From Shinella sp. SUS2 (GTDB lineage: Bacteria > Pseudomonadota > Alphaproteobacteria > Rhizobiales > Rhizobiaceae): a stretch of 64,000 nucleotides of DNA. Every line of letters begins with the position of its first letter. Position 1 is the stretch's first letter. Shown piece after piece: positions 56,708-63,563 of this stretch. A program made the translations under genes and the position numbers. The stretch covers positions 124,001 to 188,000 of the forward strand of contig NZ_KQ410724.1 of NCBI RefSeq assembly GCF_001262505.1, in the 5' to 3' direction. The notes under the pieces are model-generated. The model had not been told where the DNA came from. It made no database searches and worked only from the letters and a program-made list of their open reading frames with translations.

Positions 56708-57667
56708 TCAGGCGGACATTTCCGGGGCGCCCTGATAGGCCGGCAGTGCGGTCTCGCGCGCGGCGCGCTCCATGTCGGTCATCACCTGCTCGGTGACGTA
56801 AACGTCCGGGCGATACATCTGGAAAACCCAAGTGACGGAGCCCTCGCGAACGCGGTAGCGCAGGCGCACCGGCAGGCGAATGCTCTCGCCCATGAAGAAC
56901 GGCGGAAGCTGGATGATAAAGAGCGAGGGCACGACGAGCTTGTCGCCCTTCATGTCGCGATGCTCTTCGGCCCAGGTGATTTCGCCCTCGCCGCTCTGGA
57001 GCGTGACGTTGCTGGCGACCTTCGTCGCGGCATGCACCTTGAGACCGATCGACAGGAGCTTCAGCTCGTTCGGATAGGCGACCTTGCCGCCAAGCTTCTC
57101 TTCCCAGTACGACACCTCGTCCTCGTGCGGGGAGGCAAGTTCGCTGATGTGGTCCTCGATGAACTCGGCAAAGGCGGCCTGGTTCATGGGCTGCTTGTCC
57201 TGCGCCACCCAGGCCCGCCACTCTTCGGAGAGAGGGAACTTGTAGTCAACGCGATGGCGGCCGAACTCGGCGACGCCGGCACGGGTCGCGACCGGCTCGT
57301 CCTTGCCTTCTGCCGGCGGCAGGTCATGAAGCTGGTGATAGTCGATCACAGCGGTGAGGCTCGGCGCCTTCCAGTCGGTGTTTGCGAAGATCACGGAATG
57401 GGTGATCTTGTGGCGGCTGGTCAGCTCGATGAAGCTTTCCAGCGTCGTTGCCTTGGCCGTGCCAGCCTTGCGTTCCGGCGCACTGCGCCATTCGTCGAAC
57501 AGCGATTTCAGGCTGCCGGCGCGCCCTGCCTTCGGATCGAGGAGGACGGGAACCGAGGTCGGCACGCCGGGGCTGCCGCTCGGCGCGGTGATGTTGGTTA
57601 CCTGCAACCCGGCATCGCGGGCAAGGTTGGCGACGGCGTCGATGGCGGATTCGGAAAGCTGATCCAT
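56708..57667 (-). CDS. DUF2303 (YfdQ-like) phage protein
   Basis: A 319-residue protein of the DUF2303 family, which occurs in early operons of temperate phages. Recognisable segments are VPVLLDPKAGRAGSLKSLF near residue 40 and NQAAFAEFIEDHISEL near residue 163. The biochemical function is unknown. It lies in the leftward operon next to a 120-residue gene, 29 bases away. Confidence 0.82.
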   Translation of the reverse strand: MDQLSESAIDAVANLARDAGLQVTNITAPSGSPGVPTSVPVLLDPKAGRAGSLKSLFDEWRSAPERKAGTAKATTLESFIELTSRHKITHSVIFANTDWKAPSLTAVIDYHQLHDLPPAEGKDEPVATRAGVAEFGRHRVDYKFPLSEEWRAWVAQDKQPMNQAAFAEFIEDHISELASPHEDEVSYWEEKLGGKVAYPNELKLLSIGLKVHAATKVASNVTLQSGEGEITWAEEHRDMKGDKLVVPSLFIIQLPPFFMGESIRLPVRLRYRVREGSVTWVFQMYRPDVYVTEQVMTDMERAARETALPAYQGAPEMSA

Positions 57668-57696
57668 GTCGTATGGTCTCCGTGGACAGAGTCAAT

Positions 57697-58059
57697 TCAG
57701 GAGGGGCGGGTGAAGGGCTGGCGGGTGTGGTCGATCTCGCGAGGCCCACCGATCATGTCGAGCTGCTGCGGGTGCTCGGTGGAGATGTTGCCGTCGTCGG
57801 TCAGGAAGTAGACCGTCGAGCGGCGCGGCAGCTTCGGGAGCTTCACGGGGGGGATTTCCGCGTTGAACTCGATCATTTCGCCGGCCGCCGTCAGCTTGAG
57901 TTCCAGCTTGACGGTAGCGGAAAACTTGCGGTTCGGCTGTGCGGCGACGAGGTCGGCAAGCGCGCGCTGCGTTTCCTGCAGCGTCGTCGACAGTTCGTCG
58001 TTCAACTTGCCGCTTTCCAGCATGCCGAACAGCGTCTTGGCGTCGCGTATGATTTTCAT
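57697..58059 (-). CDS. Hypothetical phage protein
   Basis: A 120-residue protein starting MKIIRDAKTLFGMLESGKLNDEL at 58059; a charged helical N-terminal half and a beta-rich centre (KFSATVKLELKLTAAGEMIEF). No family recognised. Its constant position beside DUF2303 genes in rhizobial prophages suggests a joint role, but I cannot confirm it here. Confidence 0.6.
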   Translation of the reverse strand: MKIIRDAKTLFGMLESGKLNDELSTTLQETQRALADLVAAQPNRKFSATVKLELKLTAAGEMIEFNAEIPPVKLPKLPRRSTVYFLTDDGNISTEHPQQLDMIGGPREIDHTRQPFTRPS

Positions 58060-58082
58060 GGGAGGCGTTCCTTCTCGGTTGC

Positions 58083-58232
58083 CTAGACGCCGAGCGCGAA
58101 GAAAGCGGCGGCGATTGCGAGGGTCAGCCAGGCGCCGACAAAGGCGTATGCCCATCGGCGTTGGCTCTGGCGTATGCGGCTGAGGTCGCGGCGCACGGGA
58201 ACATGATCGCGGGGCGCCTGGTGCATCGTCAT
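58083..58232 (-). CDS. Small single-pass membrane protein of the phage
   Basis: A 49-residue protein: a basic N-terminal half (RRDLSRIRQSQRR) and one C-terminal transmembrane helix (WAYAFVGAWLTLAIAAAFFALGV). The start overlaps the preceding gene's stop (ATGA). Function unknown. Confidence 0.6.
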   Translation of the reverse strand: MTMHQAPRDHVPVRRDLSRIRQSQRRWAYAFVGAWLTLAIAAAFFALGV

Positions 58233-58360
58233 CCCCCGACCTGCACGCTGATCGCCAAGGCGGTGAGCGCGGGGATGCTCAGAAGCAGGGTCGCTTCGGC
58301 GGCGCGATCGACGATGCGCAGGAGCAGCGGACGGGGCGGGGGAATGACGATTTCGCGCAT
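58229..58360 (-). CDS. Very small hydrophobic phage protein
   Basis: A 43-residue protein beginning MREIVIPPPRPLLLRIVDR and ending in a hydrophobic stretch (LLLSIPALTALAISVQV). The ATGA overlap with the next gene supports translation. Function unknown. Confidence 0.5.
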   Translation of the reverse strand: MREIVIPPPRPLLLRIVDRAAEATLLLSIPALTALAISVQVGG

Positions 58361-58365
58361 GGGTG

Positions 58366-58551
58366 TCAGGCCGCCTGCTTGTTCGCAGCGGCGTTCGCCT
58401 GCTCGGTGGCGGCGACGCCATAGGCCTTGAGTTCGGCGGTGGTCACACCGCGGCGGATCAGGCGTTCTTCGGTGCAGTCATCGCCGAGTTCGCGCATGAT
58501 GTATGCGATTTCGCGGATGCGCATGCGTTCGGTGTGGTTGAAAATTCGCAT
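58366..58551 (-). CDS. Hypothetical small phage protein, first gene of the leftward operon
   Basis: A 61-residue protein (MRIFNHTERMRIREIAYIMREL), helical and charged, with no named domain. AACGGAGAAACG precedes the start. The operator pair at 58651-58703 is about 100-150 bases upstream. Confidence 0.6.
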   Translation of the reverse strand: MRIFNHTERMRIREIAYIMRELGDDCTEERLIRRGVTTAELKAYGVAATEQANAAANKQAA

Positions 58552-58650
58552 CGTCGTTTCTCCGTTTCAGGGTGATCCGGAGTGGCGGGCCGCGTTGCGG
58601 CCGGACGGGGATGAGCCTATTTCGGCCCGCCGTTCCGGGGAACGGCAAAA

Positions 58651-58670
58651 AGGTTGCATAAGTTGCAACT
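58651..58670. promoter_or_regulatory. Phage repressor operator O1
   Basis: AGGTTGCATAAGTTGCAACT, the exact 20-base reverse complement of the site at 59902-59921. It lies at the start of the leftward operon and the exonuclease gene. Confidence 0.75.
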
Positions 58671-58686
58671 GCTGTAAAGGAGAAAA

Positions 58687-58703
58687 GTTGCATGTCGTGC
58701 AAC
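58687..58703. promoter_or_regulatory. Phage repressor operator O2
   Basis: GTTGCA-TGTCG-TGCAAC, a perfect inverted repeat with the same TTGCA half-sites, 16 bases from O1, as if bound by adjacent dimers. Confidence 0.7.
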
Positions 58704-58831
58704 ATTGTCCCGCCAGATGGCAGAATCGCATGCATCTGCACCTGCTCGCGCTGGTCTACCTGCCGCTTCAGGGGTTTGCAATTCCGCGTTGCCTGCGCTT
58801 AAGCTTGTGTCATCGCTGGAGGGGGATGGCG

Positions 58832-59476
58832 ATGAGCGACAAGATTGTTTTCGCAGACGTGGAGACGACCGGGCTTAATAGCTCGGATCGGATCGTTTCT
58901 ATCGGCCTGATCTCGGTGAGTGAGGCGGCTCTTAGGTCGGGCGGCTTCGGGGCTGATACCATTCATCTTGTGTTTGACCCGGGCAAAAAGAGTCATCCCA
59001 AGGCGGAGGCAGTGCACGGATATGACGATTGGATCCTTCGTCACCAGGGCGCCTTCTCTGCCTATGCAGATCAGGTTCGCCCGCTATTCGACGGGGCGAG
59101 AATGGCTGTGGCGCACAACGCATCATTTGATTCGCAGTTCATTCGCGCAGAGTTTGCTGCAGTCGGCATGCCGCTTTTGACGCCATTCTACTGTACGATG
59201 GAGGCCTTCAGGGCGCGACATATAGGCAGTGCGAGGTTGGATACGGTGCTCGCCCGCATAGATTGGCGGCTGGCCCGACAATCCTCAAGGCATAGTGCGC
59301 TTGCTGATGCATGGCATGCCATGCAGGTGTACAGCTGGCTTAATGGCTATCCGGTGCATCTTATGCCGGAGCAGATTGCGTCGCCGCCAACCAATTTGGT
59401 TGAGCCGCCTCAGCATCCCGGCTTCCCTCTGCCACGTCGAAAACGCAGGCCGATTTCCGACGGCGGAGGATCGTAG
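58832..59476 (+). CDS. DEDDh-type 3'-5' exonuclease
   Basis: A 214-residue DnaQ-like exonuclease. The motifs are FADVETTG (Asp-Glu), AHNASFDSQF (Asp) and HSALADA (His and Asp), i.e. the DEDDh set. The start at 58832 is 7 bases from GGAGGGGG; ATG at 58826 is too close to it. Lower codon bias and a slightly lower GC than the chromosomal genes fit phage origin. It may degrade DNA or RNA during phage growth, or be a cargo gene. Confidence 0.85.
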   Translation: MSDKIVFADVETTGLNSSDRIVSIGLISVSEAALRSGGFGADTIHLVFDPGKKSHPKAEAVHGYDDWILRHQGAFSAYADQVRPLFDGARMAVAHNASFDSQFIRAEFAAVGMPLLTPFYCTMEAFRARHIGSARLDTVLARIDWRLARQSSRHSALADAWHAMQVYSWLNGYPVHLMPEQIASPPTNLVEPPQHPGFPLPRRKRRPISDGGGS

Positions 59477-59492
59477 CTGTTGCGCTCTTGAT

Positions 59493-59834
59493 TTAGTCGT
59501 CCGTGCCAGTCTTTTGGGTTTTGAAGAGAACCTTTAGCATTTCGATCGCTTGCTCTTTCTGCTCTTCCGTCTTGTTCCGGAAGAACCGGGCCAGCCAATC
59601 ATCGTCCGGATGCCTAAAAAGCCCCTGAATGTCAGTATGAAAGATTTCGGCTAGGGTGGCCAGATATTCCGGCTTTGGCAGTACTCCAGCAAACCAGCGC
59701 GTCACCAGGCTCTTATCGGCGCCTGTTTCTCTCGCGATGTCCGCCCGAGTCATCTCTCTGCGCTCGGCCCATTCCACAATGTAGTGGATTCTTTGTGGAG
59801 TTTTGCCCTGATGAATGTGGGTTAAGTTGCTCAT
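59493..59834 (-). CDS. CI-like phage repressor (short)
   Basis: A 113-residue Xre-type helix-turn-helix protein (about residues 15-70: IHYIVEWAERREMTRADIARETGADKSLVTRWFAGVLPKPEYLATLAEIF). It lacks the peptidase domain of LexA-like CI proteins, so inactivation by RecA-stimulated self-cleavage is not expected. It is divergent from the Cro-like gene; operator O3 covers its start codon. It is probably the lysogeny repressor. Confidence 0.82.
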   Translation of the reverse strand: MSNLTHIHQGKTPQRIHYIVEWAERREMTRADIARETGADKSLVTRWFAGVLPKPEYLATLAEIFHTDIQGLFRHPDDDWLARFFRNKTEEQKEQAIEMLKVLFKTQKTGTDD

Positions 59835-59843
59835 GATGCAACT
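59825..59843. promoter_or_regulatory. Phage repressor operator O3, over the repressor start
   Basis: AGTTGC-TCATGAT-GCAACT, an inverted repeat with 6-bp arms that includes the repressor start codon (59832-59834), well placed for autoregulation. Confidence 0.65.
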
Positions 59844-59901
59844 CTAATCCAGAGGGTTGGAAAAGGCGTTATACCAGTGTGCCACCCAGGCGCTTGCCAA
59901 T

Positions 59902-59921
59902 AGTTGCAACTTATGCAACCT
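59902..59921. promoter_or_regulatory. Phage repressor operator O4, before the Cro-like gene
   Basis: AGTTGCAACTTATGCAACCT, identical in reverse complement to O1, 9 bases before the Cro-like start at 59930. Confidence 0.75.
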
Positions 59922-59929
59922 TTGGCGCC

Positions 59930-60157
59930 ATGAAAACCAACTCGCCCATCGAAAAGTATCGTCGAGACCACGACCGAATGTCTCTTGAGGAGTTCGGCGC
60001 GCTGTTTGATCCGCCGGTGAACAAATCGACCGTCTTGCGGTGGGAGCGCTTTGGCGTGCCGCTTGATCGTGTTCGCTCCGTCGAGGAGCGCACCGGCATT
60101 CGCCGTGACCTTCTGAGGCCGGATGCATTCGGGCAGTATGCAGAGGCCGCCGAATGA
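59930..60157 (+). CDS. Cro-like/YdaS-type regulator
   Basis: A 75-residue protein with a helix-turn-helix (MSLEEFGALFDPPVNKSTVLRWERFGVPLDRVRSVEERTG) that resembles YdaS/Cro-type phage proteins. It is divergent from the CI-like repressor across a 95-base operator region and is followed by a terminator before the rightward operon. Confidence 0.82.
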   Translation: MKTNSPIEKYRRDHDRMSLEEFGALFDPPVNKSTVLRWERFGVPLDRVRSVEERTGIRRDLLRPDAFGQYAEAAE

Positions 60158-60387
60158 CCGTTTCCTGTGGTCCCTCCCAGCGTGTGATGTCCGGCCGATT
60201 GGATGACGGTCGGCTCGTCTGCGCCATCTGGTGCCGGTGTTTCGCTTCGTGCGCTCCGGCACCTTTTCTCTTCTCGCCTGCATGTGGCCCTCCTGTGATC
60301 TGACGGGCCGACCATAGGCGCGGCCGGGCCGCGCTTCAGTGAATCCTTTTCCGAATTTGTTTCCTTGCCAACCTGCGGGGTGTTTTC
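60158..60387. other. Intergenic region after the Cro-like gene
   Basis: A 230-base stretch holding an intrinsic terminator (60230-60267) and a second hairpin GCGCGGC-CGG-GCCGCGC at 60318-60334. A 49-codon frame (60154-60303) overlapping the Cro-like stop has an odd Cys-rich composition and is not accepted as a gene. Confidence 0.5.
60230..60267 (+). terminator. Intrinsic terminator after the Cro-like gene
   Basis: An 8-bp perfect stem GGTGCCGG / CCGGCACC with an 18-base loop, followed by TTTTCTCTTCTC. Its position resembles the lambda tR1 terminator between cro and the replication genes. Confidence 0.65.
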
Positions 60388-60876
60388 GTGCGCCTTATCT
60401 CCATCGAGAATGTTCTGAACCTGAAGGGCGCCGCCGATGCCAGTTTCCGGCTGGGTGGCGGTGTCACCTCCTTCGCACTCCTCACCCGCGTCGTGGTCTC
60501 GACGCTCGTCAAGTACTCGACGCGCGGCGAGCGCCGTGAGGACGGCGAGCACGAGCACGACAAGACGCTGATCCCCGTTGATGTGGCCGTGGAGGCGGAC
60601 ATGCGCGCGGGATCGCCGATCATCACCGGCGAGATGGCGCGGCAGCTCGGCTTCCGGCTGGAGCCGATCGACGGCGAGGCGGCCGGCCGGCGGTTGACGG
60701 AGGCGGATGCGCACCATGTGCTTGCCGCGACCATGGACGTGTCGCGCGCGATCCTGGAGGCCAAGGCCGACGGCAAGGTCGATTTCCGCGAATGGGAGAC
60801 CATCGAGAAGGAGGTGCGCGAGGCGATCCGCGCCCTCGAATCCGTCCTCAAGAGCCGCAAGGCGGAGGGCGTGTGA
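60388..60876 (+). CDS. Hypothetical phage early protein
   Basis: A 162-residue protein starting with GTG at 60388. Mixed composition; the C-terminal half (about residues 105-155: DAHHVLAATMDVSRAILEAKADGKVDFREWE) has an EF-hand-like loop DGKVDFREWE, but only as a single weak match. No named family. It heads the rightward early operon and overlaps the next gene (TGATG). Confidence 0.65.
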   Translation: MRLISIENVLNLKGAADASFRLGGGVTSFALLTRVVVSTLVKYSTRGERREDGEHEHDKTLIPVDVAVEADMRAGSPIITGEMARQLGFRLEPIDGEAAGRRLTEADAHHVLAATMDVSRAILEAKADGKVDFREWETIEKEVREAIRALESVLKSRKAEGV

Positions 60877-61187
60877 TGGTGATGAGCAAGTTTGCCGAGC
60901 GGGCACGCCACCACAAATCCATTGCCGGGCAGATCGTGCCGCGGCCGTGGCCTTGCCCGGTCAAGGACAGCCTCTTTTCCAACGTCTCCTGCGCCGCACG
61001 CGCCGTGGTCCGGCGGGCGCATCTTGGCGCGGACAAGACGGTCTTCGTCGACGGTGTCGAGCTGGAGGCGGCGGCGGCCGAAGCCGAAAACGCGGGCTAT
61101 CTCGCGCCGCTCGGCGGCGCCGAGGGCGTCTACTACATCACGGCGCGGGGCGAGGCCTGGCTAGCGGCAAGAGCGAGGGTCGAATGA
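60876..61187 (+). CDS. Hypothetical phage protein
   Basis: A 103-residue protein with a likely winged-helix C-terminus (VELEAAAAEAENAGYLAPLGGAEGVYYITARG). GGCGGAGGG precedes its start. It overlaps both neighbours by 1-4 bases. Confidence 0.6.
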   Translation: MVMSKFAERARHHKSIAGQIVPRPWPCPVKDSLFSNVSCAARAVVRRAHLGADKTVFVDGVELEAAAAEAENAGYLAPLGGAEGVYYITARGEAWLAARARVE

Positions 61188-62518
61188 TGGGAGCGCCAAA
61201 ACTATCGCCGCAACAGGCCGCCGTCGTTCATGCCGCCGTCACCGGCGGCTCTTTCCGTTCCAGCCCTGGCGGAGAGCGGCAGCGCTGCATTGCGCTGAAT
61301 AGCAAGGGCCTGCTGCAGCGCGATGGGAAGGATGCGGATCTCTGGTATCCGACGGACGTGGCGCGTGCCGCGACGATGGGGGTGGCGGGCGCCGCGCCGG
61401 GGGCGCTGACCGAGCGCGCCGCGCACGATCCTGAGCTTGTCTCAATGCTGCAGACGGCCCTTGGCCTCTTTGAAGAGGGCGATTTCCAGAAGGCGCGCGT
61501 CATTGCCGACGCCGCCTATGGCCTTGCTGATGCAGAGGCCCGCTTCGCCGCGAAGTACGAGGCGACCAGGCATCTCGTGCCGAAGCTGCGGCAGATGCAG
61601 GGCGATGCGCTGTACATGGAAACGCAGTGCAAGATTCACGTAGCCGTCGCCTATGATGCCGCGCAGGCGGCGGGCGAAGCGGCGACGCGTGGCCGCCCGA
61701 AAAATGTTCCAGACGGGAACGTTTTTACGGCCGAAGAGGCGGGCCTCAGCCGCAAGGAAATCCACGAGGCCAGAAAGCTCGCGGCTGCCGAAGCTTCCGA
61801 CCCCGGCATTGCCCGGCGCGCAATCGATGCGCGCATTGCGCAGGGTCTTGCACCGACGCGTGCAAGCCTGCGCCACGCAATCGGGACGCGCACGGCCACC
61901 AAGCAGGAGCGCGGCGACAATCTGTACGAGACGCCGCCGGAAGCGATGCATGTTCTGCTCGCGCTGGAGCGGTTTTCGGCGACGGTTTGGGAGCCGGCGT
62001 GCGGGCGCGGGGCGATCAGCCGCCTGCTGGAGGATGCCGGCTATGCCGTCGTGCTTTCCGATCTCAATGACTACAGCACGGCGGACGCGAACGGCGAGCT
62101 GCAGGCGGTCATCGATTTCCGCGATACCAAGCCGGGCGAGGGCGAGTGCCACGACATCGTATCGAACCCGCCCTACGGCGACACGATGAACGCGTTCATC
62201 GCCCATGCCTTGCGGGTGCACAAGCCTCGCAAGATGGCGCTGCTGCTCAACATCAACGCCTATTTCGGTTTCGAGGACGCAGACCGGAACTTCATCATGA
62301 AGGCCTGCCCGCCGGCGCGGATCATCGCCCATGCGCATCGCCTGCCGATGATGCACCGCGATGGATGGGACGGGCCGAAGGCATCGAGCCAGATGAACAC
62401 GGCGTGGTTCATTTGGGAGCGGCAGGCGGACGGCGGATATGGTTCGCAGACCATCCTCGACCGTGTCGATTTCGCGGACTTCGTGCCGGCCGCCGCGCCG
62501 GAAAGCGAGGCGGCATGA
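61184..62518 (+). CDS. Phage DNA adenine-N6 methyltransferase with N-terminal extension
   Basis: A 444-residue protein. The C-terminal part is a SAM-dependent DNA methyltransferase: motif I WEPACGRGAI (from residue 269) and catalytic motif IV SNPPYGD (327-333) indicate an adenine-N6 target. The N-terminal 265 residues are unusual: a segment at about 10-65 resembles a winged helix, and TRGRPKNVPDGNV to RHAIGTRT (about 167-240) resembles a ParB-like helix-turn-helix region. The methyltransferase may protect phage DNA from restriction or control replication. Overlaps the next gene by 4 bases. Confidence 0.85.
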   Translation: MMGAPKLSPQQAAVVHAAVTGGSFRSSPGGERQRCIALNSKGLLQRDGKDADLWYPTDVARAATMGVAGAAPGALTERAAHDPELVSMLQTALGLFEEGDFQKARVIADAAYGLADAEARFAAKYEATRHLVPKLRQMQGDALYMETQCKIHVAVAYDAAQAAGEAATRGRPKNVPDGNVFTAEEAGLSRKEIHEARKLAAAEASDPGIARRAIDARIAQGLAPTRASLRHAIGTRTATKQERGDNLYETPPEAMHVLLALERFSATVWEPACGRGAISRLLEDAGYAVVLSDLNDYSTADANGELQAVIDFRDTKPGEGECHDIVSNPPYGDTMNAFIAHALRVHKPRKMALLLNINAYFGFEDADRNFIMKACPPARIIAHAHRLPMMHRDGWDGPKASSQMNTAWFIWERQADGGYGSQTILDRVDFADFVPAAAPESEAA

Positions 62519-63279
62519 GCGTCGGCCGCATCTTCAACGAAGAGGTGATCGCCATAGGCGACACGGGGGGGCGCGCCCTGGCGATGAAAATCGTCTGCGC
62601 CGAATGCGGCGGTGTCGCCTATTTCCCGCATCAGACCGGCAAGACCCGGAAGCCGCCGATCGCGGCGCAACAGAGTTTTCAGAACAAGGGCTGGGTGGTT
62701 GGCAAGGGTCCGCGCAAGGACTTCTGCCCGTTTCATGCCGCGCCCGCATCTCGGAAAGGACGGGCCGCCATGGCTGTCAACGGAAAGACCATCGAACTTG
62801 CGGCCAACCCGCCGGTGCGCGCGGAGCCGCCGCGTGAGCCGAGTGTCGAGGATCGGCGCATCATCAACCTGAAGCTCATGGAGGTCTATACCGATGGCGG
62901 ATACGTCTCGCCGTGGACGGACCAGCGCGTCGCCGATGACCTCAATGTGCCGCGCGCCTGGGTGAGCGCGGTGCGGGAATTTTCCTTCGGGCCAGAGGGG
63001 TCGAACCCGTTGTTCGACGAGTTCCTTGCTGCGTCTTCCGCTTTCTTGGCGGACAATCGAGCACTCGCCACCCTGCGCGTGGAGTTTCTCAAGACCTCGG
63101 CCGAAATTGAAGAGCGCCTTAAGGTCGTTCAGGAAGAGTTCCTCGGCCATGTCCGCGCGGCCTGCCGGCGAGTTTCCGAAAGTTCCAGCGACATCCGACG
63201 GCGCGGCGATGATCTGGACGGCAAGGCGCGCGATATCTCCACGCTTGCCAAGCGTGTCGAGAAGGAGATCGGCCGATGA
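62515..63279 (+). CDS. Hypothetical phage protein with zinc-ribbon-like N-terminus
   Basis: A 254-residue protein. CAECGG (about residue 27) and FCPFH (about residue 71) could bind one zinc. The middle (about residues 100-150: NLKLMEVYTDGGYVSPWTDQRVADDLNVPRAWVSAVREFSFG) looks like a helix-turn-helix, and the C-terminus is a long coiled coil (about 175-250). Function unknown. Confidence 0.62.
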   Translation: MSVGRIFNEEVIAIGDTGGRALAMKIVCAECGGVAYFPHQTGKTRKPPIAAQQSFQNKGWVVGKGPRKDFCPFHAAPASRKGRAAMAVNGKTIELAANPPVRAEPPREPSVEDRRIINLKLMEVYTDGGYVSPWTDQRVADDLNVPRAWVSAVREFSFGPEGSNPLFDEFLAASSAFLADNRALATLRVEFLKTSAEIEERLKVVQEEFLGHVRAACRRVSESSSDIRRRGDDLDGKARDISTLAKRVEKEIGR

Positions 63280-63563
63280 GCAACCTCGTTCCGATCATCG
63301 AGGAGCTGGCCAATGCCCGTAGCGATGCCGAGCGAGCGCTCTGGCTGCTGCAGTGCCCGCCGGGCTATCTCGGCAAGTATGAGATGACGATCCGCAACCG
63401 TCTGATGTCAGTCGGCTTCACGGCCGGGCTCGGCGCCCTGGAGACGGAACGGCTGGTGATCTGGATGCCGCGCAAGGCCGACGGCAGCCTGAGCGACAAG
63501 GCGGCCGAATTGCTTGCGCAGTCGCGCAAGATCCTCATGGAGATCGCGGAGGGCGCGCCGTGA
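63276..63563 (+). CDS. Hypothetical phage protein
   Basis: A 95-residue helical protein that ends one gene before the replication-type gene. No family recognised. It overlaps both neighbours by 4 bases (ATGA and GTGA). Confidence 0.6.
   Translation: MSNLVPIIEELANARSDAERALWLLQCPPGYLGKYEMTIRNRLMSVGFTAGLGALETERLVIWMPRKADGSLSDKAAELLAQSRKILMEIAEGAP

Larger units (their letters stand above)
58552..58831. other. Divergent early promoter region of the prophage
   Basis: A 280-base gap between the leftward operon and the rightward exonuclease gene. It contains operators O1 and O2. A tiny plus-strand reading frame (58692-58802, 36 codons, six cysteines) follows an AAAGGAG site but overlaps O2 and is not convincing. 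Confidence 0.5.

Noticed and set aside
58692..58802. A 36-codon Cys-rich frame after AAAGGAG
   Set aside because: It overlaps operator O2, has no similarity I can see, and lies in a promoter region; not enough support.
60154..60303. A 49-codon Cys-rich frame overlapping the Cro-like stop
   Set aside because: No ribosome site, unlikely composition, and it runs through the terminator hairpin.
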